Shown piece after piece: positions 1 to 6,309 of a stretch of 13,582 nt of DNA. Within the stretch, counting starts at the first letter, position 1. Each line of letters opens with the position of its first letter. The stretch is from an uncultured Gemmataceae bacterium (GTDB taxonomy: Bacteria; Planctomycetota; Planctomycetia; Gemmatales; Gemmataceae). The notes beneath the pieces were generated by a model, which saw only the letters and a program-made list of their open reading frames with translations, searched no databases and had not been told where the DNA came from. Both the position numbers and the translations under genes were made by a program. The stretch is taken from assembly GCA_937922175.1 (NCBI GenBank), contig CAKZUU010000031.1, positions 1 through 13,582 of the forward strand, in the 5' to 3' direction.

Positions 1-1457
1 CCGCCACCGGGTCGTTGATCGCTCATGTCGCGGGCAAGGTCCACGATCACCTCCGCGATGCGCCAGTCGTGCGGGAGCGTGTTCAGTATCTTTTGAACTT
101 CGGCCAGATCTCCGCTTGGCGAGAGATGATCTTTCCGGCGATTCAATTCCGCGATGATGGGTTGGTCGGTGCAGACGGCAACGAGTCGTCCCTTGCAGCG
201 ATACCTCAACGGAGGGGGCAGCACAATATCTAATGGGATCGCGGCCCGAATCTGATCGGGAAGGAGCTGCAAACGTGTGCGGCTGGCGTCTTGCATGGCC
301 GCCGACATCGCCAGGTTGGCGTGTTCAGGCAGCAGCAGGAGTGGCAGCATCTGCTCTTTGATGACCGCGTCGTAGGATTGTTTGGATTCGTCCCAGCGGA
401 TCAAAAGGCGGCTCAACTCGCCAACCGACGGAAGGACCAGCCGGGAAGGCCCCTCAACGGTACGCCAAGCGGCCGCTGCCTTCACGGAGGGCACAATGGA
501 GGGAGGGACATTCAGCAAATCGCCCAAGGACGGCAAAAGTTGATACTGGGAGTAAACTCGAGCCACCTCCTTTTTTCGCTGATCGCTGGAGAGCTGCTGA
601 GTGTCAAGATACATTTCGGGATAGCGCCCGGGCATCCGTTTCTGGTTCAACCAATTGACCATGAAGGCGTCCGACTCGCCTTGCATTGCGCCCATGAGCA
701 TGCCAAAGGTGGTCATTCCGATCGGTTTGACGCCGATACTGCGTTTGATGTACCACTCGCGGACGCCCGTTTCACGATCCTCGATACCCACGAGGGGAAT
801 CAGGACCTCGAAAGCGCCCTCCGGAGTGCGAACGACGCTCCGGGCAGCGACCTCCAGCCCCTCACTCGAAGCCCGCGAGTCCGCCACGCCGTAATCCTCG
901 ATTTCGACGACTCCGTTTGCCCGATCGAACAGTTGCGGGAGTTTTTCCGCCCGAAAGGGTTCCGTGACGTTGCCGAATCGGCGCTCGATGTCGCGCAAAT
1001 TGGTCATCCCCTTCCGCAGTCCCGGCTCGATGGTTGCGAGGAAGGCTTCTTCGACTTTGCCCTCGCGGAGCTTCTGCAAGAAGGCGTCGGTGACGAACTG
1101 CCTCGCCTGGTTGTGAATTGCCGCGATATTCCCGAAATAGTACGCTGTGTAGACAGCCCCTCCGATCAGACTGAGCCACCACGCGACGTTGCTCAGGCGG
1201 TAACCCTCCCTTGTCCCCTCGGATAAGCGAAGCTGCCAACGCGCCGCGATCGCCAGCAACACCCCGCTGAATGCCAAGGGAATCAGCCACGATTCCAGCA
1301 CAGGCCGTCGGGAAAAGATTCCAACAGCCGTCAGAATGATGACGAGGCTCGCGAAGATCACGGAAACGACGAAGGCCACGACCGACAACAGCGCCAACGG
1401 TTTGTAGTCCGCGACATCCTCATCTCGATCCAGGACGGAAGGCAGCGGCTTGACCAT
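1..1457 (-). CDS. Multi-pass membrane protein of unknown function (3' end beyond the window)
   Basis: This frame is open from an ATG at 1457 to the left edge, giving 485 codons without a stop, so the C-terminus is missing. I do not recognise the family. Three hydrophobic stretches are visible near the N-terminus, at about residues 20-46, 55-73 and 91-114, followed by about 370 mostly soluble residues. The soluble part has charged helical sequence (about 115-150), then mixed alpha/beta sequence that includes the segment EDRETGVREWYIKRSIG near residue 230. That layout suggests a membrane-anchored domain on one side of the membrane. The start is the only ATG before the first membrane segment; the Shine-Dalgarno sequence is weak (GAG about 9 nt upstream). 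It lies 274 nt downstream of the Arg/Pro-rich gene on the same strand, with a possible terminator between, so it is probably its own unit. The coding call is firm because the frame is long and its codons are GC-rich at the third position. Confidence 0.85.
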   Translation of the reverse strand, partial: MVKPLPSVLDRDEDVADYKPLALLSVVAFVVSVIFASLVIILTAVGIFSRRPVLESWLIPLAFSGVLLAIAARWQLRLSEGTREGYRLSNVAWWLSLIGGAVYTAYYFGNIAAIHNQARQFVTDAFLQKLREGKVEEAFLATIEPGLRKGMTNLRDIERRFGNVTEPFRAEKLPQLFDRANGVVEIEDYGVADSRASSEGLEVAARSVVRTPEGAFEVLIPLVGIEDRETGVREWYIKRSIGVKPIGMTTFGMLMGAMQGESDAFMVNWLNQKRMPGRYPEMYLDTQQLSSDQRKKEVARVYSQYQLLPSLGDLLNVPPSIVPSVKAAAAWRTVEGPSRLVLPSVGELSRLLIRWDESKQSYDAVIKEQMLPLLLLPEHANLAMSAAMQDASRTRLQLLPDQIRAAIPLDIVLPPPLRYRCKGRLVAVCTDQPIIAELNRRKDHLSPSGDLAEVQKILNTLPHDWRIAEVIVDLARDMSDQRPGG

Positions 1458-1622
1458 GAGTTCTGGCTCGCAAGAATTCGGTTCCCGTTCCCTGTTTTCT
1501 CTACGCTTTTCCTCGTGGCGAGGTTCCCCACAAAGGGATGATATCAGGCCGAGCCACTTGAGACATGGGCCGTTCGTCACAATCGCCCGCCCGCCTGCAT
1601 GCCATCCATGACTCCGAGCGCG

Positions 1623-1666
1623 AAAGAAAGGGGACCGAGTCCGGCTTTTCACCTGACCAGGTCCCC
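1623..1666 (-). terminator. Possible factor-independent terminator after the Arg/Pro-rich gene
   Basis: Read on the minus strand, a 7-bp perfect stem (GGGGACC, 1666-1660, with GGTCCCC, 1636-1630) encloses a 23-nt loop and is followed by TTTCTTTC. It lies about 66 nt beyond the stop codon of the gene ending at 1732. The long loop and interrupted T tract make it weaker than the other terminators here. It could instead be a fortuitous inverted repeat. Confidence 0.4.
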
Positions 1667-1731
1667 ACGCAGGCTGATGTTTGACGATTCAATCCGATGT
1701 TTTTTTCTAATCCAGGCTCCGCGATCAGTCG

Positions 1732-2415
1732 TCACGGCTGGGGCTTGCGCTCCGGCATCGGCGGACGACGCTCACCGTCGCGAGGTCCCCGTCGTTCGTC
1801 GTCGTTGTTCCTTACTGGCCGACGATCCTCAGGCGGGCGAGGACGGTCACCGGCTGGGGGTGCGGCAACGCGGGGGCGGGCCGACCGCCGCACTTGATCC
1901 AGTTCGCGACTCAGTTCATCCAGCCGGCGTTCAATCTCTTCCAACCGACGGTTGACCTCGGCAAACATCGGGAAGCCGCTCCCGGGACCAGAAGCCCCAC
2001 CGGCCAATCGGCCCATCGGTCCTGGTCCGAAGCCTCCGCGACCGAAGTCGGGACCACCGCGGGGGCGGTCCGGAGCCGATGGACGGTCTTGCGAACGTTC
2101 GTTCTCGCGTTGACTCGCTGCCAACCTTTGCTCCAATTCCTCGACGCGTTTGCGGGCCTTCTCCATCTCTTCACGGGCTTTGCTCAATTCCCGCCGCAGC
2201 TCTCGGGGGGCATTCTCGTCCGCACCCCCCGGGGGCTGTCCGCGTCCGGGGCGCTCCGGATTGTCGGCCCGTCCCCGTTCTTGCATTGGCGGGCGCGGAG
2301 GGTCAGGTCGCTTCGCCTCGTCCTCGCCGATGGCGGGACCCGCCACGGTAACGGCAGCGACCAAGGCGAGGAGCCTGATAGGACGCCCGATCAAGAGGTT
2401 GCTTCCATCGTTCAT
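1732..2415 (-). CDS. Exported Arg/Pro-rich coiled-coil protein, unknown function
   Basis: The 227-residue product starts with a signal peptide (hydrophobic core about residues 13-30, LLALVAAVTVAGPAIG). A low-complexity region rich in Pro, Arg, Gly and Glu follows. Two heptad-like charged helices, at about residues 69-108 and 153-178, are likely coiled coils and are separated by a Gly/Phe/Pro-rich linker (118-150). The C-terminal 50 residues are almost entirely Arg, Pro, Asp and Glu. I chose the ATG at 2415 because GGGAG stands 7-8 nt upstream and the signal peptide begins directly. The frame stays open a further 50 codons upstream, but that would run through the upstream gene's terminator hairpin. 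Exported coiled-coil proteins of this composition are frequent in planctomycetes and mostly unnamed. A structural or envelope-associated scaffold role is only inference. Confidence 0.8.
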   Translation of the reverse strand: MNDGSNLLIGRPIRLLALVAAVTVAGPAIGEDEAKRPDPPRPPMQERGRADNPERPGRGQPPGGADENAPRELRRELSKAREEMEKARKRVEELEQRLAASQRENERSQDRPSAPDRPRGGPDFGRGGFGPGPMGRLAGGASGPGSGFPMFAEVNRRLEEIERRLDELSRELDQVRRSARPRVAAPPAGDRPRPPEDRRPVRNNDDERRGPRDGERRPPMPERKPQP

Positions 2416-2452
2416 CGTGTTCTCCCTTCGTGAAAAGGACGGTACCACTGAC

Positions 2453-2484
2453 AAAAAATAAAACCCCGGAAGCTCACTCCGGGG
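2453..2484 (-). terminator. Factor-independent terminator of the Cys-rich gene
   Basis: On the minus strand a 7-bp perfect stem CCCCGGA / TCCGGGG (2484-2478 with 2470-2464) and a 7-nt loop are followed at once by TTTTATTTTTTG. It lies 31 nt beyond the stop of the Cys-rich gene and about 37 nt before the start of the Arg/Pro-rich gene. It therefore separates or attenuates these two genes. Confidence 0.85.
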
Positions 2485-2515
2485 CCGGGTCACGAAAGGA
2501 AAACTTCCAAAACGT

Positions 2516-2779
2516 TCAGTCGATCGAATGGAGAGCGGACTCTCCTGCGGCGACGGCCGCTTCAATGGGGCAGACCTTACCGCATTCGGCCGTTGCCATG
2601 CAATCAGTCCCGCTGCTGAACGGGCAGCAGCCTGCGGATGCCGCCGTCACTTTCTGATGACAGCACGCGGAGCCGGGGCCAACCGAGTCAAAAAGGGTGG
2701 GATCGCTGTAGTACGCCACGCCCAGTGTGCCGACACTTGCTGCCAGTGCGATGACCACGGCACCGATGGCAAATTTCAT
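2516..2779 (-). CDS. Small exported or membrane-anchored Cys-rich protein
   Basis: The 87-residue product has one hydrophobic segment at residues 3-23 (a signal peptide or anchor; YYSDP follows). The exposed part is short and holds seven cysteines at residues 39, 40, 51, 52, 60, 66 and 70, in the pattern CCH, CCP, C, CxxxC. The two CC pairs and the CxxxC could bind a metal ion or form disulfides, but I recognise no family. The ATG at 2779 is preferred over the in-frame ATG 15 nt upstream because GGAGG (2792-2788) is 8 nt before it, and because it starts the signal peptide directly. A promoter (TTGACA, 17 nt, GACAAT) about 48 nt upstream and a strong terminator downstream make it a single-gene unit. 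The near-perfect signals support a real, expressed gene despite its size. Confidence 0.8.
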   Translation of the reverse strand: MKFAIGAVVIALAASVGTLGVAYYSDPTLFDSVGPGSACCHQKVTAASAGCCPFSSGTDCMATAECGKVCPIEAAVAAGESALHSID

Positions 2780-2826
2780 CGACGAATCCTCCAAATCAAA
2801 ATCTGCGGGGAATCACACCTGCGACG

Positions 2827-2855
2827 ATTGTCTCGCACAGACACGTCGTTGTCAA
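2827..2855 (-). promoter_or_regulatory. Sigma-70-type promoter of the Cys-rich gene, inside an inverted repeat
   Basis: On the minus strand the -35 element TTGACA (2855-2850) matches the consensus exactly. A 17-nt spacer and GACAAT (2832-2827, 4 of 6 matches) follow. The start codon is 47 nt beyond the -10 element, giving a leader of about 40 nt. A perfect 7-bp inverted repeat, ACGATTG at 2824-2830 and CAATCGT at 2853-2859, overlaps both elements, which would suit an operator. Confidence 0.65.
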
Positions 2856-2954
2856 TCGTTAGTCCGATATCCCCTTTCGGATCCAGCGATAAAGAGTCGA
2901 AACGCTGTTTTGCACCCCACTCGCATTTCCCCATCGCCGCGACACACACGTCGA

Positions 2955-3929
2955 TCAGGGCACGGGCCAGCGTTTGACCAACCCGTCGCCGCCGCCGGAG
3001 ATGACGGTCCTCCCATCCGGGGCAAATGCAATCGAGGTGGCGGTGCCCTTGTGACCGCGGAATTTTTTGATGAGCTCGCCGGAAACTTTGAGGATCTTGA
3101 CCGAGCCATCCTCATGGGCCGAGGCGAGCATTTGTCCATCAGGGGAAAAATCGACGGACCAAGCCATCCCTCCCTCTGTCAGAGGGCCGAGGTCTTTTCG
3201 GTCAGGGATCGACCAGAGACGTATTCCCGAACCGCTCATCGCGATGGCGAAACGGGAGCCATCCGGTGTCGTCTTCAGTTGGTGGACTTGACCACGAACC
3301 AAATCGGATTTGGCCGTTTGTGAACCGGCAGTCCAATCCCAGAACTTCAAACCATCGGTTTCGCCGGCCGAGATCAAACTTTTTCGGTCCGAGGCGAACG
3401 CCAAGCCGTGGATGTGCTTCGCATGACCGGCGAGGTCGCGAATTCGACGAGAATCACGGACGGACCAGATGTGGATGACACGATCGACCCCAGCCGCTGC
3501 CAAGGTGGAGCCATCCGGAGCGAAAGCCAAGCACTCAAGGGCTTTTGCCGAGACTTGGAGGACGCCTTTTTCAGCTCCGGTCGAGGAGTCCCACAGTCGG
3601 ACGGTGCCATCGGCTCCCGCGCTGGCCAGAAGCGGTTCGCTCGGGGAGAACGCCACGACGGCGACCCGACCGCGGTGGCCCCGACATTCGCTGATCAATT
3701 GATTCGTGGACGCATCCCACAGACATACCAACTCGTCGTCGCCCGCCGAAGCCATCCGACGGCCATCGGGCGAGAAAGCGACACTGCGGACGACGGAACG
3801 ATGCCCGCGCAAGGTGGCTAATTCGTCGCCCCCTTGCAGGACCCACCAAAGTGCGAAAATCAGGATGACGAGGCCGACCCCGGCAGCTGCCAGGATGGGC
3901 AATCTCGAGGATCGCAGCTCCACCTCCAT
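2955..3929 (-). CDS. Membrane-anchored seven-bladed WD40 protein
   Basis: The 324-residue product has a single N-terminal membrane segment at about residues 11-31, then seven WD40 repeats that would close one beta-propeller: about 37-72, 79-114, 122-156, 163-198, 207-240, 247-281 and 287-322. Blade signatures include repeated RGH/AGH starts, AFSPDG turns and LWD, IWS or FWD ends. WD40 propellers are protein-interaction platforms with no catalysis. Here the propeller follows the anchor, so it is probably outside the cytoplasm if the Arg-containing N-terminus stays inside. It starts 18 nt after the DUF1559 stop on the same strand, so the two are almost certainly co-transcribed. The start is uncertain: the ATG at 3929 has GGAG only 1 nt away, while the GTG at codon 3 (3923) has GGAG at a normal 7 nt. 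This does not change the product materially. Confidence 0.93.
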   Translation of the reverse strand: MEVELRSSRLPILAAAGVGLVILIFALWWVLQGGDELATLRGHRSVVRSVAFSPDGRRMASAGDDELVCLWDASTNQLISECRGHRGRVAVVAFSPSEPLLASAGADGTVRLWDSSTGAEKGVLQVSAKALECLAFAPDGSTLAAAGVDRVIHIWSVRDSRRIRDLAGHAKHIHGLAFASDRKSLISAGETDGLKFWDWTAGSQTAKSDLVRGQVHQLKTTPDGSRFAIAMSGSGIRLWSIPDRKDLGPLTEGGMAWSVDFSPDGQMLASAHEDGSVKILKVSGELIKKFRGHKGTATSIAFAPDGRTVISGGGDGLVKRWPVP

Positions 3930-3934
3930 ACTCC

Positions 3935-3948
3935 ATCGACCGGTCGAT
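3935..3948. repeat. 14-bp perfect palindrome between the DUF1559 and WD40 genes
   Basis: ATCGACCGGTCGAT is a perfect inverted repeat filling most of the 18-nt gap between the two genes; its last base overlaps the DUF1559 stop codon. It may be a small RNA hairpin affecting translation of the WD40 gene, a protein-binding site, or chance. Confidence 0.5.
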
Positions 3949-4853
3949 CAATAGTCGCCGACAGGCTCGCCTCCCGCGCGGGTGCCCAACGCCTCCCAGA
4001 TCACCGGGTTGATCGAATTCTGAATCACGCGGACCGATCCATCGCCTAACAGGCAGCAAGTGACTCCCGCGTGTCGGCTGCTGGCATCTTCGACGTGGCC
4101 GAGAGGGTTGTTCGGCGTGCGGCGATCAGCTGCCTCACCGGTTTGCGTCAGGACCAACGTTGGTGGTTCCTCTTCGTGAAAGGCAGGATTCAACGGTGGG
4201 TTGATGGAATGTGTGATGGCACCGACCCAGGTCGTCAGAGGTGATCGGGAGTTTTCGCGCTCGATGACCATGACGGTGTTGCTGGTCCCGTCACGGATGT
4301 CCGCGACGCGGATATGCCGGTTGCGGAGAAAGATGCCCGTGTTCGTGTCGGGATATTCGGAGACTTCAAATGTCCCGCCCATGCCGACGTAATTCGCGAA
4401 GGCGACTTCACAAATGATACCCCCATCCTCGCCGGGGATCGAGATACGCTCGGGGCCGTCATCACTGGGGCATCGGAAAACGGGCAAGGACGTGACGCGG
4501 ACGATGGCGTGTCGGGGATCGGTGATGTCCACCTTGAAGTCGATCTGACGAGCCAGATTCTCTTGCTCCAAGTACGGGAGCAGATAGGCCGCCCATCCCC
4601 AACCGGGTCCAAGCCCCTCTTCGTTCGTCGCCGGGGCGATGGAATGAATTCCCATCGGAAACTTCTGAAATGCCGAGTGATAATTGTGCAATGCCAGACC
4701 GATCTGCTTCAGATTGTTCTGGCACTTCATCCGTGCCGCCGCCTCCCGGACTTTCTGCACTGCCGGTAGCAATAAGCCGATCAGCACGCTGATAATGGCG
4801 ATGACGACCAGAAGCTCGATTAACGTAAAGGCTTGACGTGAGGGACTCCTCAT
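3948..4853 (-). CDS. DUF1559 pseudopilin-like protein with H-X9-DG C-terminal motif
   Basis: The 301-residue product belongs to the large planctomycete DUF1559 family. A type IV prepilin-like leader opens it: residues RQA then FTLIELLVVIAI, with cleavage expected after Ala8 and the conserved Glu at mature position 5, followed by a hydrophobic helix to about residue 31. The family core follows (LLPAVQKVREAAARMKCQNNLKQIGLALHNYH, 28-59). The C-terminal H-X9-DG motif has His261 and Asp271-Gly272. After a prepilin peptidase removes the leader, such proteins are thought to sit in the inner membrane or join pilus-like fibres; their role is unproven. The ATG at 4853 has GGAG 7 nt upstream and places the leader correctly. 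The frame is open 19 codons further up, but that extension would put 27 residues before the cleavage site. The WD40 gene 18 nt downstream suggests a functional pair. Confidence 0.95.
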   Translation of the reverse strand: MRSPSRQAFTLIELLVVIAIISVLIGLLLPAVQKVREAAARMKCQNNLKQIGLALHNYHSAFQKFPMGIHSIAPATNEEGLGPGWGWAAYLLPYLEQENLARQIDFKVDITDPRHAIVRVTSLPVFRCPSDDGPERISIPGEDGGIICEVAFANYVGMGGTFEVSEYPDTNTGIFLRNRHIRVADIRDGTSNTVMVIERENSRSPLTTWVGAITHSINPPLNPAFHEEEPPTLVLTQTGEAADRRTPNNPLGHVEDASSRHAGVTCCLLGDGSVRVIQNSINPVIWEALGTRAGGEPVGDY

Positions 4854-4926
4854 ACCATGACTCCATGTTGTCTGATAATGGCAAAAGACAGTATGACGTA
4901 TTTTTACCAAGTTTTTTCATCATGGC

Positions 4927-4959
4927 AAAAAAAATCGGACCCGGCCCATGCCGAGTCCG
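4927..4959 (-). terminator. Strong factor-independent terminator of the PQQ-like propeller gene
   Basis: On the minus strand a 10-bp stem CGGACTCGGC / GCCGGGTCCG with one G-U wobble, a tight 4-nt loop and a following tract of about eight T residues make a textbook terminator. It begins 34 nt after the stop codon at 4994. Confidence 0.92.
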
Positions 4960-4993
4960 CTTGCGTCCGCGTCTGGGATCGAATGATGGGTGG

Positions 4994-6244
4994 CTATTTC
5001 GCGCCGATGGCGTATAGCGATTTGAAACCGCGGAGGTACAAGCGACCATTTGCGATGGCCGGCGACGCGGCAAATTCATCATCGAGCTTGTGTCGCGAAA
5101 TCAGCCGATACTCCGGTCCCGCGGCGATGACGCTGAAGGTGCCGTTTCTCGCTGTCAGATAAATCTTCCCGTCTGCCAACACAGGCGAAGCTCGATGGCG
5201 CGAGTTGTAGCCACGGTCTTCGTAACGGACCTTTCCTGACTTGGCATCGAGACAGACGATCTGCCCTTCCGCTCGGCACAAGTAGACAAGCCCCTGATGG
5301 ATCAATGGGGTCGGAACATCGGGTGTGGCACGATAACGCCACAGTTCCCCCTCGCTCCCCTCCTTGATCAGCCCTTTCACATCGGGGCGGATGGCAACGG
5401 TCGGCCCGTTTTTACAGGTGGGAATGACGATGATGTCCTCGGCGGCAGCCGGCGAAGAGACAAATCGCCAATGGGTGATACCATCCTTGTTCAAGTCGCC
5501 GACGCGCCAAAGCTCTGCCCCATCACTTAGGCGATGGCCGGTGGTGTAATCGTTGCCGTGGACGACGAGCACCGCCTCATCGCCTCGCTGCCAAAGCGTG
5601 GTCGATGCGTAGCCGTGGGGCGACTCCCAATGTCGTGGTGTGTCCGCCGGACGATCAATTTTCCACACCTCCTTGCCTGTGAGCTTGTCCACGGCGAAGA
5701 CCCATTGGCCGTCCGTGTGCAACGTCTGCATGTACAGGCGGTCGCCATGCAGGGTTGGCGTGGAATGCATGCCGAACTGGATGTTGAACCGGCCGTACCG
5801 ATTTTGAACATTGAAGCTCCAGACCGGCTCTCCTTCGACGGTCACGCAGCTTAATTCACCGCTGCCCGCGAAAGCCCAAACATATCGACCATCCGTGCTG
5901 GGCGAGGCGGTGGCACCGTTCCCCTCATCACCCCGAGCTTTGCGAGTGGCCGAGCCGATGCGGCGTCGCCACAGTTCCTTGCCGTCGGTGCTGATACACA
6001 TCAGGACGATCGCGGAGCCGTCCTCACTGGTGAGAAAAATGCGGTTTTCCCAGACGGCAGGGGTGGAACATCCCATCCCCGGCATCGGGAGCTTCCAAAT
6101 GACGTTGCTCGTCTCGGACCAAGAGTCGGGCAGTCCGGTTTCGTCCGAGATCCCGTTGTGATGGGGACCGCGCCACTGCGGCCAATTGCCACCCATGAAG
6201 AAGGGCACGCAGGTCAGCAGCCAAAACCAGTGTTTGTGTTTCAC
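4994..6244 (-). CDS. Exported PQQ-like (BamB-type) beta-propeller protein
   Basis: The 416-residue product has a short signal peptide (hydrophobic residues about 6-18), then the opening NWPQWRGPHHNGIS typical of planctomycete PQQ-like repeat proteins. Repeats around a propeller follow, with recurring blade signatures such as LTGKEVWK, SDGAELWR, LDAKSGKVRYED and paired 'SPVLADGKIYL' or 'SPAIANGRLYL' strands. The family covers BamB-like scaffolds and binding proteins. I see no quinoprotein dehydrogenase catalytic features or heme c motif (CxxCH), so a PQQ-dependent alcohol dehydrogenase is unlikely. The start is a GTG at 6244 with GAGGA 7 nt upstream; that ribosome-binding site lies in an 11-bp tandem duplication (6252-6273). 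The aldehyde dehydrogenase gene ends 65 nt upstream on the same strand, so co-transcription is possible. A strong terminator follows at 4927-4959. Confidence 0.93.
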   Translation of the reverse strand: MKHKHWFWLLTCVPFFMGGNWPQWRGPHHNGISDETGLPDSWSETSNVIWKLPMPGMGCSTPAVWENRIFLTSEDGSAIVLMCISTDGKELWRRRIGSATRKARGDEGNGATASPSTDGRYVWAFAGSGELSCVTVEGEPVWSFNVQNRYGRFNIQFGMHSTPTLHGDRLYMQTLHTDGQWVFAVDKLTGKEVWKIDRPADTPRHWESPHGYASTTLWQRGDEAVLVVHGNDYTTGHRLSDGAELWRVGDLNKDGITHWRFVSSPAAAEDIIVIPTCKNGPTVAIRPDVKGLIKEGSEGELWRYRATPDVPTPLIHQGLVYLCRAEGQIVCLDAKSGKVRYEDRGYNSRHRASPVLADGKIYLTARNGTFSVIAAGPEYRLISRHKLDDEFAASPAIANGRLYLRGFKSLYAIGAK

Positions 6245-6251
6245 GAGCGAA

Positions 6252-6273
6252 TCCTCGATTTGTCCTCGATTTG
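6252..6273. repeat. 11-bp tandem duplication carrying the ribosome-binding site
   Basis: TCCTCGATTTG occurs twice in direct contact (6252-6262 and 6263-6273), with no mismatch. On the minus strand each copy supplies GAGGA. The copy nearer the GTG start codon is at the right distance (7 nt), while the second is 18 nt away. Confidence 0.85.
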
Positions 6274-6309
6274 CTGGCGAACTTCTGCTCCGTCTGGCTG
6301 ATACCAGAA

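Noticed and set aside
291..1226. A 311-codon open frame on the plus strand
   Set aside because: It lies wholly opposite the long minus-strand membrane-protein frame, which has three plausible membrane segments and better codon structure. The plus-strand translation is rich in Arg, His and Gln without any domain.
862..1290. A 142-codon minus-strand frame within the membrane-protein gene
   Set aside because: It is in another frame of the same strand as the long open frame and shows Arg/Gly-rich low-quality sequence typical of shadow frames.
1501..1692. A 63-codon minus-strand frame between the Arg/Pro-rich and membrane-protein genes
   Set aside because: No ribosome-binding site, signal peptide or recognisable motif was found, and it overlaps the likely terminator hairpin, so I treat the stretch 1458-1731 as intergenic.
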